Below, piece by piece: positions 1-7,830 of a stretch of DNA of 22,411 nucleotides. The translations under genes were made by a program, and so were the position numbers. The notes under the pieces are model-generated. The model saw only the letters and a list, made by a program, of their open reading frames with translations. It did no database searches and was not told the DNA's origin. Numbering within the stretch: position 1 is the first letter of the stretch; the number at the start of each line of letters is the position of its first letter. The stretch is from an uncultured Rikenellaceae bacterium. Lineage in GTDB: Bacteria > Bacteroidota > Bacteroidia > Bacteroidales > UBA932. The stretch spans positions 1 through 22,411 of the forward strand of contig CALCYB010000092.1 of assembly GCA_937906485.1 (NCBI GenBank), read 5' to 3'.

Positions 1-421
1 CTATAGCGGTATCCTGGATGATTATGCCATTAATTATTACCGGAACCCCCTGCAGGTGCCCGAGGCTGCTGCCATCCGGCTGTCCGACGCGGAATACGAA
101 GATTTTGTCCGTTATGCCGACACACAGGAATTTGATCATCGGTCAGAAGCGGCCATCGAGATGGAACGTCTGATCAAGGTGGCCAAGCAGGAAGGTACCT
201 ACGAGGCCCATGCTGCGCTGTATGAACAGCTGATGGAGGCGGTGACCAAAGACAAAACCACTTACCTGATGGAGAACAAATCCGTCATCAAGCCTCTGTT
301 GGAAAGGGAAATAGCAGCTGTATATCATTTTCGGGCAGGAGGTGCCGCCCGGGGGCTGGTGGATGACCGTCAGTTGTATGAGGCCATCCGCCGCTGGGAT
401 GAAGTCAAACTGATTCCGTAA
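1..421 (+). CDS. C-terminal fragment of an S41-family carboxy-terminal processing protease (partial, 5' end outside window)
   Basis: The open frame starts at base 2 and continues from upstream of the window, so only about 139 C-terminal residues are seen. The peptidase core with its PDZ and Ser/Lys catalytic residues is not in view. The fragment is charged and helical, containing EMERLIKVAKQEG, then MENKSVIKPLLEREIAAVYHF and QLYEAIRRWDEV. This order (a charged helix that often follows FVRYAD-like sequence, then a 'lleREI...Yhf.aG' segment, then 'd.ql..Ai') is what I know from the tail of Bacteroidota periplasmic processing proteases of the tsp/prc type, which cleave C-termini of envelope proteins. 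The family call rests on this tail alone. The stop codon lies inside the 3' end of the convergent U32 gene (17-bp overlap). Confidence 0.65.
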   Translation, partial: YSGILDDYAINYYRNPLQVPEAAAIRLSDAEYEDFVRYADTQEFDHRSEAAIEMERLIKVAKQEGTYEAHAALYEQLMEAVTKDKTTYLMENKSVIKPLLEREIAAVYHFRAGGAARGLVDDRQLYEAIRRWDEVKLIP

Positions 422-1643
422 TCAGGAACACTTTGTCAGATCGCCGTAACTTATGGGGAAAGGGAATGGAGCAGACCGTTCCCTTTTCTGCTTCTTGGAC
501 CGGTTTGAGATCTACGCGGATTTCCGATAGCACGACTTCCTGTACACCGGTGGTCGGACCGATGATGAAGATCGAGTCTCCCACAGCGATACGGCCGGTC
601 TCTATTGTGATCTCGGCTACCCCCAGATTGGAGAAATAATTGGTGATCTTGCCGATATAGGTCTTCTTCTGGGTGGCCTTGTTGCCGTAAACTTCGGACC
701 ATTCTCCCAGGCGGGCACCTTGGTAATAACCGCCCCAGAATCCGCGATTGAATACCTTGGCCAGTTCTGTTTTCAGGGATTGTGCCAGTTCCGGGGTGAA
801 TCGTCCGTCCACAACAGCCTGTGCGCCCCGCTTGTAGGCACCCACAACGGTCTTGACGTATTCAGCGGAGCGGGCGCGGCCTTCAATTTTGAAGACAGAC
901 ACGCCTGCCTCCAGGATCTTGTCCAGGAATTCAATGGTGCACAGGTCTTTGGGAGACATGATGTATTTGTTGTCCACTTCGAGTTTCATGCCGGTCTCCA
1001 GGTCCGTCACTTCGTAGCCGCGACGGCACAACTGGAAGCAGGATCCGCGGTTGGCGGAGGCATTGTACTCGTGCAGGCTCAGGTAGCATTTGCCGGAAAC
1101 AGCCATGCACAGGGCACCGTGGCAGAACATTTCAATCTCTACCAGGCGGCCGGACGGGCCGGTGATCTGTTCGCGTTCAATCGTGTCTTTGATGGCACGC
1201 ACCTGATGCAGGTTCAGTTCACGTGCCAGCACGATGACATCTGCCCATTGTGCATAAAAACGCAGGCTTTCTGCGTTGGAGATGGACAGTTGGGTGGAAA
1301 TGTGGACTTCCAGTCCGATCTGCCGGGCATAGACGATGGCCGCCATGTCGGAGGCGATGACTGCGGATACACCGGCAGCTGCTGCGGCATCCAGGGTCTG
1401 ACGGGCCTGCTGCAGGTCTTCATCGTACAGGGTGATGTTGAGGGTCAGGTAGGTCTTTACCTGATGTTCCTTGCAGTAGGCGACAATCTGCGGCAGGTCA
1501 TTCCGGGTAAAATTGTTGGCGGAGTGGGAACGCATGTTGAGGTTCTCCACACCGAAATATACGGAGTCGGCGCCTCCTTGGACAGCAGCCGTCAGGCATT
1601 CGAAATTGCCGGCCGGCGCCATGATTTCAAAATGGGTATTCAT
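405..1643 (-). CDS. trhP: U32 family protein, TrhP-like tRNA hydroxylation protein
   Basis: Full-length 412-residue protein of the U32 family, once called collagenase-like peptidases. The family signature is complete: E171-M-F-C-H-G-A-L-C then G-K-C-Y-L-S, with further cysteines at 202 and 206 (GSCFQLC). The cysteines C174, C179, C186, C202 and C206 supply the kind of set thought to hold an iron-sulfur cluster. The N-terminal part (MAPAGNFECLTAAVQGGADS) is the usual TIM-barrel start. In E. coli the YegQ/TrhP member works in prephenate-dependent 5-hydroxyuridine formation at the tRNA wobble position. I infer the same general role here from length and motif order; other U32 members (RlhA, UbiU/V) are longer or have different partners. 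It starts 3 bp after the stop of the polyprenyl synthase gene, so the two form one operon. Its 3' end overlaps the convergent protease gene by 17 bp. Confidence 0.8.
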   Translation of the reverse strand: MNTHFEIMAPAGNFECLTAAVQGGADSVYFGVENLNMRSHSANNFTRNDLPQIVAYCKEHQVKTYLTLNITLYDEDLQQARQTLDAAAAAGVSAVIASDMAAIVYARQIGLEVHISTQLSISNAESLRFYAQWADVIVLARELNLHQVRAIKDTIEREQITGPSGRLVEIEMFCHGALCMAVSGKCYLSLHEYNASANRGSCFQLCRRGYEVTDLETGMKLEVDNKYIMSPKDLCTIEFLDKILEAGVSVFKIEGRARSAEYVKTVVGAYKRGAQAVVDGRFTPELAQSLKTELAKVFNRGFWGGYYQGARLGEWSEVYGNKATQKKTYIGKITNYFSNLGVAEITIETGRIAVGDSIFIIGPTTGVQEVVLSEIRVDLKPVQEAEKGTVCSIPFPHKLRRSDKVFLITESV

Positions 1644-1646
1644 CCG

Positions 1647-2618
1647 TTATTTTTGTCGTTTGATGAGGGATTGGGCAAATTGGTCCAACAGCGAGAGCTG
1701 ATCTTGGTTCAGTGCGGCTGGTTTCAGGGCAGCCATGGCCGATTCGTAATAGTGGACGATGGCTTTCTTGCTGTTTTCATGTACCCCGAGTTTGCGGTAG
1801 ATGGCCAACATGCGGTCGATTTTTTCTTGGGAGGCCTCCATGGCCATGATGTGTTGGATCTGTTCGCGCTGCTGCTCGTCAGCTACCCGCAGGGATTCGA
1901 TCAGCAACCAGCTTTTCTTGTTGTTGTTGATGTCGCCCCCGATGTTTTTGCCGAAGGTGGCCGGGTCACCGAAACTGTCCAGGTAGTCGTCGGTGATCTG
2001 GAATGCAAGTCCGAGGTCATATCCGAAATCGTACAGCAGCGAGCATTCCTTTTCGGAAGCTCCGGCTATGATGGCTCCCATCTTGGCGGAGCAGGCCAGC
2101 AGGACGGCCGTTTTCAAGGCAATCATCCGGGTGTACTCCTGGATGCTGATGATGGGCCGGTTTTCGTAGTTCATGTCGTATTGCTGCCCCTCGCAGACCT
2201 GAGCGGCGGTCCGGGTAAACAAAGCCAATGCTTTGGGCAGGCAGGACTCGGGAGCGGCAGCCAGGTATTCGTAGGCTTTGATGGACATCACATCACCGGA
2301 TAGAATGGCGATGTTGTCACACCATTTCTTGTGGATGGTCAGATGGCCACGGCGGCGGTCCGCTTTGTCCATGATGTCGTCGTGGATCAAGGTGAAGGCA
2401 TGAAATATCTCCAGTGCGGCTGCCGGATTAAGGATCTGTCGGTCAAACCGGTCCGAAAACAAGTGGTAGCAGGTCAGACACAACTTCGGTCGGATGCGTT
2501 TTCCTCCGATCGAGATGATGTATTGGATCGGGTCATATAATTCGTTCGGATCGCCTTTGAACTGCAGGTCCTGAATGGTGTTCTCGGCAAGGCTGGAGAT
2601 TTCTGCAAATGTCAACAT
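1647..2618 (-). CDS. Trans-isoprenyl diphosphate (polyprenyl) synthase
   Basis: The 323-residue protein has the full motif set of all-trans prenyltransferases: GGKRIRP at 38-44 (IPP binding), the first aspartate-rich motif D80-D-I-M-D84 followed by RRRG, and the second motif D210-D-Y-L-D214 with a downstream K. These enzymes condense isopentenyl diphosphate with allylic diphosphates, using Mg2+ held by the aspartates, in the cytoplasm. The first motif has no two-residue insert, and the residues at -5 and -4 before it are F75 and T76. An aromatic at -5 usually limits chain length, so a C15-C20 product is plausible, but the exact product cannot be read from sequence and I give no symbol. It is the first gene of an operon with the U32 gene and has its own -7 element in the divergent region. 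The ATG at 2618 is the only good start. Confidence 0.88.
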   Translation of the reverse strand: MLTFAEISSLAENTIQDLQFKGDPNELYDPIQYIISIGGKRIRPKLCLTCYHLFSDRFDRQILNPAAALEIFHAFTLIHDDIMDKADRRRGHLTIHKKWCDNIAILSGDVMSIKAYEYLAAAPESCLPKALALFTRTAAQVCEGQQYDMNYENRPIISIQEYTRMIALKTAVLLACSAKMGAIIAGASEKECSLLYDFGYDLGLAFQITDDYLDSFGDPATFGKNIGGDINNNKKSWLLIESLRVADEQQREQIQHIMAMEASQEKIDRMLAIYRKLGVHENSKKAIVHYYESAMAALKPAALNQDQLSLLDQFAQSLIKRQK

Positions 2619-2651
2619 GATGTTTTGATGGGGTTAAATCTGAAACATCCG

Positions 2652-2659
2652 CAAAGTTA
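2652..2659 (-). promoter_or_regulatory. Bacteroidota -7 promoter element for the polyprenyl synthase operon
   Basis: On the minus strand this reads TAACTTTG, a perfect match to TAnnTTTG. It lies about 33 bases before the ATG at 2618, leaving a leader of about 25-30 nt. I see no clear -33 TTG at the usual distance. It is back to back with the rsgA element at 2672-2679. Confidence 0.55.
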
Positions 2660-2671
2660 ACATAAATTCCG

Positions 2672-2679
2672 TACTTTTG
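2672..2679 (+). promoter_or_regulatory. -7 promoter element TACTTTTG just before rsgA
   Basis: TACTTTTG matches TAnnTTTG exactly. Only 4 bases separate it from the GTG start of rsgA at 2684, so transcription beginning 4-7 bases past the element would start at or next to the first codon. A -33 element is not evident. Confidence 0.5.
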
Positions 2680-2683
2680 TGCC

Positions 2684-3607
2684 GTGGAAAACAGTAAACA
2701 GAAAACGGCCGTTGTCGTTAAACATACAGGCAGTCATTATTTGTTGTCAGAACTGCCGTCATGGGATCCGTTTCCCGCTGTGGTCCGGGGCAAGCTCCGG
2801 ATGCAGGACAGCCGCTCTACCAATCCGGTGGCAGTCGGTGATCGGGTTGTGGTGGAAGGTGAAGTCATCCGGGAGGTGCTTCCCCGAACCAATTGTGTGG
2901 TCCGCAAGTCCACGAATCTCTCCCGTCAGAGCCATGTCATAGCCGCCAATGTGGATGTTGCTGTGCTGGTGGTCACGTTGGCCTTTCCGGAAACCAAGTG
3001 GCCCTTCATAGACCGTTTCCTGGTCACCTGCCAGGCGTACAAGGTTCCGGTGTGTCTGCTGCTCAACAAAATTGATCTATATGGACAGACCCATCGTCCG
3101 CTGGTGGATTATTTTGAAGAGGTGTATCGGGGTGCCGGTTATACAGTGCTGGAGATGTCGGCCCGGACCGGAGAGGGGATCGGGCAGTTGCGGGAGTTGT
3201 GCCGGGATAAAGTCGTGCTGTTCTCCGGGGTCTCCGGGGTCGGCAAGTCTTCACTGATCAAGGCACTGGATCCGAGTCTGACGCTGAAAGTCGGGGAGAT
3301 TTCCACCGCCCACCTGCAGGGAAAACATACCACGACTTTTTATGAAATGCATCCGCTTTCCTGTGGTGGATTCATGATCGATACGCCCGGTATCCGGGGA
3401 TTCGGTCTGTTGGAGGTGGGGAAGGAAGAGATTTCCACTTATTTTCCGGAGATGTTGCGGGTGATGGATGATTGCCGTTTCAAGCCCTGCACCCACACCC
3501 ACGAGCCGGGTTGTGCGGTCAAGCAGGCGGTAGAGGACGGGGTCATTTCCGGAGACCGTTATGATTCCTACCTGGGTATGTTGGAAGAAGAAGAGAAATA
3601 CCGCTGA
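2684..3607 (+). CDS. rsgA: Small ribosomal subunit biogenesis GTPase RsgA
   Basis: The 307-residue protein is a circularly permuted GTPase. It has an N-terminal OB fold (about 8-75, with the typical RSTNPVAVGDRVVVEG), the G4 motif NKID at 128-131 preceding the P-loop GVSGVGKSS at 182-190, G2 in HTTT near 215-218 and G3 DTPG at 233-236. A C-terminal zinc knuckle uses C264, C269, H271 and C277. RsgA binds the 30S subunit late in assembly, and GTP hydrolysis drives its own and other factors' release. I accept the GTG start at 2684 because homology to the OB-fold start begins within a few residues and no in-frame ATG or TTG is close upstream. The start is unusually near a -7 promoter element. The MATE gene follows after 4 bp, suggesting co-transcription. 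Confidence 0.93.
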   Translation: MENSKQKTAVVVKHTGSHYLLSELPSWDPFPAVVRGKLRMQDSRSTNPVAVGDRVVVEGEVIREVLPRTNCVVRKSTNLSRQSHVIAANVDVAVLVVTLAFPETKWPFIDRFLVTCQAYKVPVCLLLNKIDLYGQTHRPLVDYFEEVYRGAGYTVLEMSARTGEGIGQLRELCRDKVVLFSGVSGVGKSSLIKALDPSLTLKVGEISTAHLQGKHTTTFYEMHPLSCGGFMIDTPGIRGFGLLEVGKEEISTYFPEMLRVMDDCRFKPCTHTHEPGCAVKQAVEDGVISGDRYDSYLGMLEEEEKYR

Positions 3608-3611
3608 TCAG

Positions 3612-4913
3612 ATGAACCGTCGTATCCTCAAACTTGCTGTCCCCAGTATCTTGGCGAACATTACCGTTCCGTTGGTCGGAATGGTGGACCTTGCAGTTGC
3701 CGGCCGCCTGGGAGAGGTGGCGGCCATCGGTGCCATTGCTGTGGGGTCGATGCTTTTTGACCTGTTGTATTGGAACATGGGCTTTCTGCGCATCGGTACC
3801 GGAGGTTTGACGGCCCAGGCCTATGGGCGCCGTGACCTGCAAGGTGCCGTGACTGCGTTCACCCAGGGGGTGGCTACGGCATTGGGTGTTGCGCTCTTTA
3901 TCTGGTTGATCCAGTTCCTGTTTGTGGAGGCGGCTTTCTGCCTGGTGGATGCATCCGATCAGGTGGCTGCATTGGCCCGCCGTTATTTCTACATCCGGAT
4001 ATGGGCAGCACCGGCCACGTTGACGCTGTATGTCTTCAAAGGATGGTTTATCGGGATGCAGAACACTGTCAGCCCGATGGCGGTGGACATTACGGTCAAT
4101 ATCGTGAATCTGGTTGCCAGTTGGGGACTGGCTCTCCATACTCCGCTGGGCTTTGCCGGGATTGCGGTCGGTACGGTGATCGCCCAATATGTAGGACTGT
4201 TGCTGGCATTGGCCCTGTTCGCGATCCATTACCGCCGTCTTTTTCCGTATTTCTCCTGGAGGCGGGATATCCGTCTGAAAGACATGCGCCGGTATTTTGT
4301 ACTCAACGGCAATCTCTTTCTGCGTTCGGTCTGCATGTTGGCCGTGTACACCGGTTTTACGGCGCTGGCAGCCCGATTTGGGGATGTGATGCTGGCGGTG
4401 GGTTCGATCCTGATGAAACTGCTGATGTTCTATTCCTACTTCCTGGATGGGTTTGCTTATGCGGGTGAGGCTTTGGCCGGGAAATACATCGGTGCGCGCG
4501 ATCGCTGTGCTTTGCAGAAGGCGGTGCGTCTGCTGTTTGTATGGAGTCTGGTCATCGGTCTCTTGTCAACGGGTCTCTATGCCTGGGGCGGATCGGCCAT
4601 GCTGGGCTGGGTGGCGGACAATGAGCAGGTGGCGGAAGCGGCTGCCCCTTTTATGATCTGGTTGCTGCTCATGCCCTTGTTGAGTTCTGCCGCTTTTATG
4701 TGGGATGGAATCTTTATCGGAGCGACAGCCGCGACGGCAATCCGCAACAGCATGATCTGGTCGGTTGTGGCCTTTTACGGAGTATTCTATGCCCTGGAGG
4801 GCGTTTGCGGGGCGCAGGCGCTGTTTTACGCCTATGCCGCTCATCTGCTGGCCCGTGCCCTTTACTTGAGCCTTGTGGCCCGCCGTGAAATATTTATTAG
4901 GCCGTTTGCTTGA
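3612..4913 (+). CDS. MATE family efflux transporter (DinF-like branch)
   Basis: The protein is very hydrophobic, with about 12 predicted membrane segments over 433 residues, the usual MATE length. The N-terminus (MNRRILKLAVPSILANITVP, then VGMVDLAVAGRLG) and the later GTGGLTAQAYGRRD are typical of MATE transporters, most like the DinF branch. These inner-membrane proteins export drugs, metabolites or dyes in exchange for H+ or Na+; the substrate cannot be inferred. The frame is open further upstream to 3561, but that lies inside rsgA. I chose the ATG at 3612, 4 bp after the rsgA stop, because the family's N-terminus begins there. It probably shares a transcript with rsgA, though I see no functional link. 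Confidence 0.88.
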   Translation: MNRRILKLAVPSILANITVPLVGMVDLAVAGRLGEVAAIGAIAVGSMLFDLLYWNMGFLRIGTGGLTAQAYGRRDLQGAVTAFTQGVATALGVALFIWLIQFLFVEAAFCLVDASDQVAALARRYFYIRIWAAPATLTLYVFKGWFIGMQNTVSPMAVDITVNIVNLVASWGLALHTPLGFAGIAVGTVIAQYVGLLLALALFAIHYRRLFPYFSWRRDIRLKDMRRYFVLNGNLFLRSVCMLAVYTGFTALAARFGDVMLAVGSILMKLLMFYSYFLDGFAYAGEALAGKYIGARDRCALQKAVRLLFVWSLVIGLLSTGLYAWGGSAMLGWVADNEQVAEAAAPFMIWLLLMPLLSSAAFMWDGIFIGATAATAIRNSMIWSVVAFYGVFYALEGVCGAQALFYAYAAHLLARALYLSLVARREIFIRPFA

Positions 4914-4920
4914 TTTTTTG

Positions 4921-4928
4921 TAAGTTTG
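4921..4928 (+). promoter_or_regulatory. -7 promoter element TAAGTTTG before fbp
   Basis: TAAGTTTG matches TAnnTTTG and sits 28 bases before the fbp ATG in the 43-bp gap after the MATE gene, predicting a leader of roughly 22-25 nt. No convincing -33 TTG is seen at the usual spacing. Confidence 0.5.
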
Positions 4929-4956
4929 TCTCTTAGTAATCATACACATTGTCAAG

Positions 4957-6915
4957 ATGAACAGAGATCTCAACTACCTGCAATTATTGGCCAAGCAATT
5001 TCCGTCCATACAGGCGGCCAGCACTGAAATCATCAACCTGGAGGCCATCCTCAACCTGCCCAAAGGAACCGAACACTTCGTTACCGATATTCATGGAGAG
5101 AGCGAAGCGTTCCAACACGTACTCAAGAATGCATCGGGAGTGATCCGTAGAAAGGTTGACGAAATCTTCGGTCACAACCTGCGCGAAGCGGAAAAGCGGG
5201 ATTTCTGTACATTGATCTATTACCCGGCAGAAAAACTCAAACGGATCAAGCATCAGGAGACCGATCTGGAAGGCTGGTACAAGATGACCCTGTTGCGTCT
5301 GGTGGAGGTCTGCTCCTACTGTTCGTCCAAATATACCCGATCCAAGGTGCAGAAGGCACTTCCCCAGTCTTATTCCTACATCATTCAGGAGCTGATGCAC
5401 GAGATTCATGGGGACCGTAACAAACAGGAATATGCGGATGCCATCATCAATTCCATCGTGCAGACCGGACGGGCAGACAATTTCATCATCGCCATTTCTA
5501 ACCTGATCCAGCGGCTGACCATCGATTCCCTGCACATTGTCGGGGATATTTATGACCGGGGTCCGGGAGCTCACCTGATCATGGATACCTTGTGTAATTA
5601 CCACAATGTGGATATCCAGTGGGGTAACCACGACCTGGTCTGGATGGGTGCTGCCTCCGGCAGTGCAGCCTGCATGGCCAATGTTCTGCGGATGAGTCTG
5701 CGTTATGCCAATCTGGAAACCCTGGAAGACGGTTACGGCATTAACTTGCTGCCTTTGGCGACCTTTGCTCTGGATGTGTATGGGGAAGACCCGTGTACGA
5801 TCTTTATGCCCAAGTCGGTTGAGGATCCGACCATTACCCCGAGCCAGATCCGACTCATTGCGCAGATGCACAAGGCCATTTCCATCATTCAGTTCAAGCT
5901 GGAAGGGGAAATCATCCGTCGCCGCCCTGATTTTGAGATGGATGACCGCCTCCTGTTGGATCGCATCAATTACCAGGAAGGCACCGTCCACATCGGTGGG
6001 GTGGATTACAAGTTGAAAGATAATCTTTTCCCGACCATCGATCCGAAGGATCCCTATCGTCTGACTCCGGCAGAAGAGTTGGTGGTGGACCGTCTGATGC
6101 ACAGTTTCGAACTCAGTACCAAACTGGAAAAACACATGCGCTGTCTCTATTCGAAGGGAGCGCTGTACCTGGTGCGCAACGGCAACCTGCTGTACCATGG
6201 ATCAGTACCGCTCAACGAGGACGGTACGTTGGCTCAAGTGTCGGTGATGGGGCAGAAATATGCCGGGAAGGCGTTGTTTGACCAGATTGACCAGCTGGTG
6301 CGCATTGCTTATTTTGAAAACAAGGATACCGGGCTCAAGGAATATGCCCAGGACTTTGTGTGGTACCTGTGGTGCGGTCCTTATTCTCCTCCTTTTGACA
6401 AGCGCAAGATGGCGACCTTTGAACGTTATTACCTGGACGACAAGGAACCCAAGAAGGAAGAAAAAGGTTACTATTATAAATTGAAGGAGAAACGCGAGAT
6501 CTGTGAAATGATCCTCCATGAATTCGGTATTGATGCCGCTTACGGGCACATCATCAACGGACACATTCCAGTGAAAACCATCAAGGGAGAGAACCCGATC
6601 AAAGCCGGAGGAAAGCTCATGGTGATTGACGGCGGTTTCTCCAAGGCCTACCAGTCAGAGACAGGAATCGCAGGCTATACGCTGATCTTCAACTCCTACG
6701 GGATGCACCTGGTTCAACACCAACCGTTCATCTCCAGACAGAAGGCCATTGAAGACGGACTGGACATCATTTCTTCCAACCAGGTGGTCGATGTTGCGAC
6801 ACAACGGATGTACGTCAGGGATACGGACATCGGAAAAGAACTGGCCCGTCAGATTATGGATCTGAAGGACCTGTTGAAAGCCTATCGTGGCGGTTTGATC
6901 CGTGAAAATGCTTAG
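4957..6915 (+). CDS. fbp: Class III fructose-1,6-bisphosphatase
   Basis: The 652-residue enzyme matches the long class III FBPase family of Firmicutes and Bacteroidota. It carries the split metallophosphatase motifs D44-I-H-G-E, G-D-I-Y-D-R-G near 195-201 and G-N-H-D near 223-226, and a later NGHIPVK (about 530) whose His is probably a metal ligand. It dephosphorylates fructose 1,6-bisphosphate to fructose 6-phosphate, the committed step of gluconeogenesis, in the cytoplasm. The N-terminus MNRDLNYLQLLAKQFPSIQ is typical of the family, supporting the ATG at 4957. The gene has its own -7 element. Its TAG stop at 6913-6915 overlaps the stop codon of the convergent hydrolase gene, leaving no room for a terminator between them. 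Confidence 0.95.
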   Translation: MNRDLNYLQLLAKQFPSIQAASTEIINLEAILNLPKGTEHFVTDIHGESEAFQHVLKNASGVIRRKVDEIFGHNLREAEKRDFCTLIYYPAEKLKRIKHQETDLEGWYKMTLLRLVEVCSYCSSKYTRSKVQKALPQSYSYIIQELMHEIHGDRNKQEYADAIINSIVQTGRADNFIIAISNLIQRLTIDSLHIVGDIYDRGPGAHLIMDTLCNYHNVDIQWGNHDLVWMGAASGSAACMANVLRMSLRYANLETLEDGYGINLLPLATFALDVYGEDPCTIFMPKSVEDPTITPSQIRLIAQMHKAISIIQFKLEGEIIRRRPDFEMDDRLLLDRINYQEGTVHIGGVDYKLKDNLFPTIDPKDPYRLTPAEELVVDRLMHSFELSTKLEKHMRCLYSKGALYLVRNGNLLYHGSVPLNEDGTLAQVSVMGQKYAGKALFDQIDQLVRIAYFENKDTGLKEYAQDFVWYLWCGPYSPPFDKRKMATFERYYLDDKEPKKEEKGYYYKLKEKREICEMILHEFGIDAAYGHIINGHIPVKTIKGENPIKAGGKLMVIDGGFSKAYQSETGIAGYTLIFNSYGMHLVQHQPFISRQKAIEDGLDIISSNQVVDVATQRMYVRDTDIGKELARQIMDLKDLLKAYRGGLIRENA

Positions 6916-7817
6916 AAGATTTCGGCGATCATGCAGCGGGCAGAGCCTCCCCCATTTTTTTCGATGTGGTCCAGGCTCGGTGAGATGAGGCGGTAGTGTT
7001 GCTTCAATTCGGACCGCTGTTCGTCGGTAAGGCTCCGGAGAGCTGTTTGGGAGAGAACCAGACAGCTCTCTCCGTCTTTGTTGGTCAGTTCCAGCATGTT
7101 CCCAGCATAGGATCTCAGTTGTTCCATGGACAGTTCGATGATCTTCCGTCCGGAGGCGGTCAGGGCCTCGATGAGTTCTTTGCGCTGTTGCTCGTCGGGG
7201 ATGGAGGACGTACAGAGGATGGCATGCCGGGTTCCCACGGACATCATCACGTTGGTGTGATAGATGGGGATGTTCTTGTCGTCTACGGCATCGAACAGGT
7301 GGATCCGGAAGCCGCTCCTGCGGGAGAACTCCTGTAGCGGGGCCAGGCTGGTGCGCGGAGAACGGCAAGCATAGGCGATCCGGTTGATCCGGTCAAAAAT
7401 CATGCTGCCGGTTCCTTCCAGGAATTGTTCCTGCCCTTCCCAGCCGGACAGGTCCACGGTCTGTTTCAGGTCAAAGTTTTCGGCAATGGCCTGAAGGACG
7501 TGCGGTTTGCGTTCCAAGCGGCGGTTGGGGGCGAACAGGGGATAGACGACCAACGTGCCGTCCTGATGCGTGGAGAACCAATTGTTCGGGAATATCGAGT
7601 CCGGAGTATGGGGCTCAGGTGTGTCTTCTATGACGATGACCTGGATGCCGTTCTCGCGAAGCAGCCGGACATAGTCGTCAAATTCCTTCAAGGCGTTGGT
7701 TTGGGCAATGTCGGCATCTTCCTGTACTTGGAAGGCATTGTTGGCGGCCGTTTGCGGGTTGTATCCGAAACGGACCGGGCGTATCATCAGCACTTTTGAT
7801 GTGGTATGTCTGCGCAT
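6912..7817 (-). CDS. ctlX: CtlX-like citrulline/arginine hydrolase of the arginine deiminase superfamily
   Basis: Starting at the ATG at 7817 the protein has 301 residues and is a single guanidino-modifying-enzyme fold. Visible elements are PDSIFPNNWF at 72-81, FLEGTGSM at 132-139, YHTNVMMSVG with H187, GNMLEL at 239-244 and the C-terminal GGGSARCM with C295, the likely nucleophilic cysteine. Family members are often annotated as arginine deiminase-related or CtlX, which in Francisella hydrolyses citrulline to ornithine. A dihydrolase acting on arginine, or a methylarginine hydrolase, is also possible. The frame is open back to 7943, but that stretch lies within rocD and reads as low-quality sequence, so I reject it. 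rocD, which consumes ornithine, lies 13 bp upstream in the same operon, and this supports an ornithine-producing role. The stop overlaps the fbp stop. Confidence 0.72.
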   Translation of the reverse strand: MRRHTTSKVLMIRPVRFGYNPQTAANNAFQVQEDADIAQTNALKEFDDYVRLLRENGIQVIVIEDTPEPHTPDSIFPNNWFSTHQDGTLVVYPLFAPNRRLERKPHVLQAIAENFDLKQTVDLSGWEGQEQFLEGTGSMIFDRINRIAYACRSPRTSLAPLQEFSRRSGFRIHLFDAVDDKNIPIYHTNVMMSVGTRHAILCTSSIPDEQQRKELIEALTASGRKIIELSMEQLRSYAGNMLELTNKDGESCLVLSQTALRSLTDEQRSELKQHYRLISPSLDHIEKNGGGSARCMIAEIF

Positions 7818-7830
7818 GGTCTGGTCTGGT

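Noticed and set aside
720..2303. A 527-codon open frame on the plus strand antisense to the U32 and polyprenyl synthase genes
   Set aside because: Both minus-strand genes have full family motifs. The plus-strand translation has no recognisable motif and crosses the junction of the two genes; it is an artefact of third-position GC bias.
4984..6198. A 404-codon minus-strand frame opposite fbp
   Set aside because: fbp is certain from its metallophosphatase motifs, and the antisense product shows no domain and no promoter.
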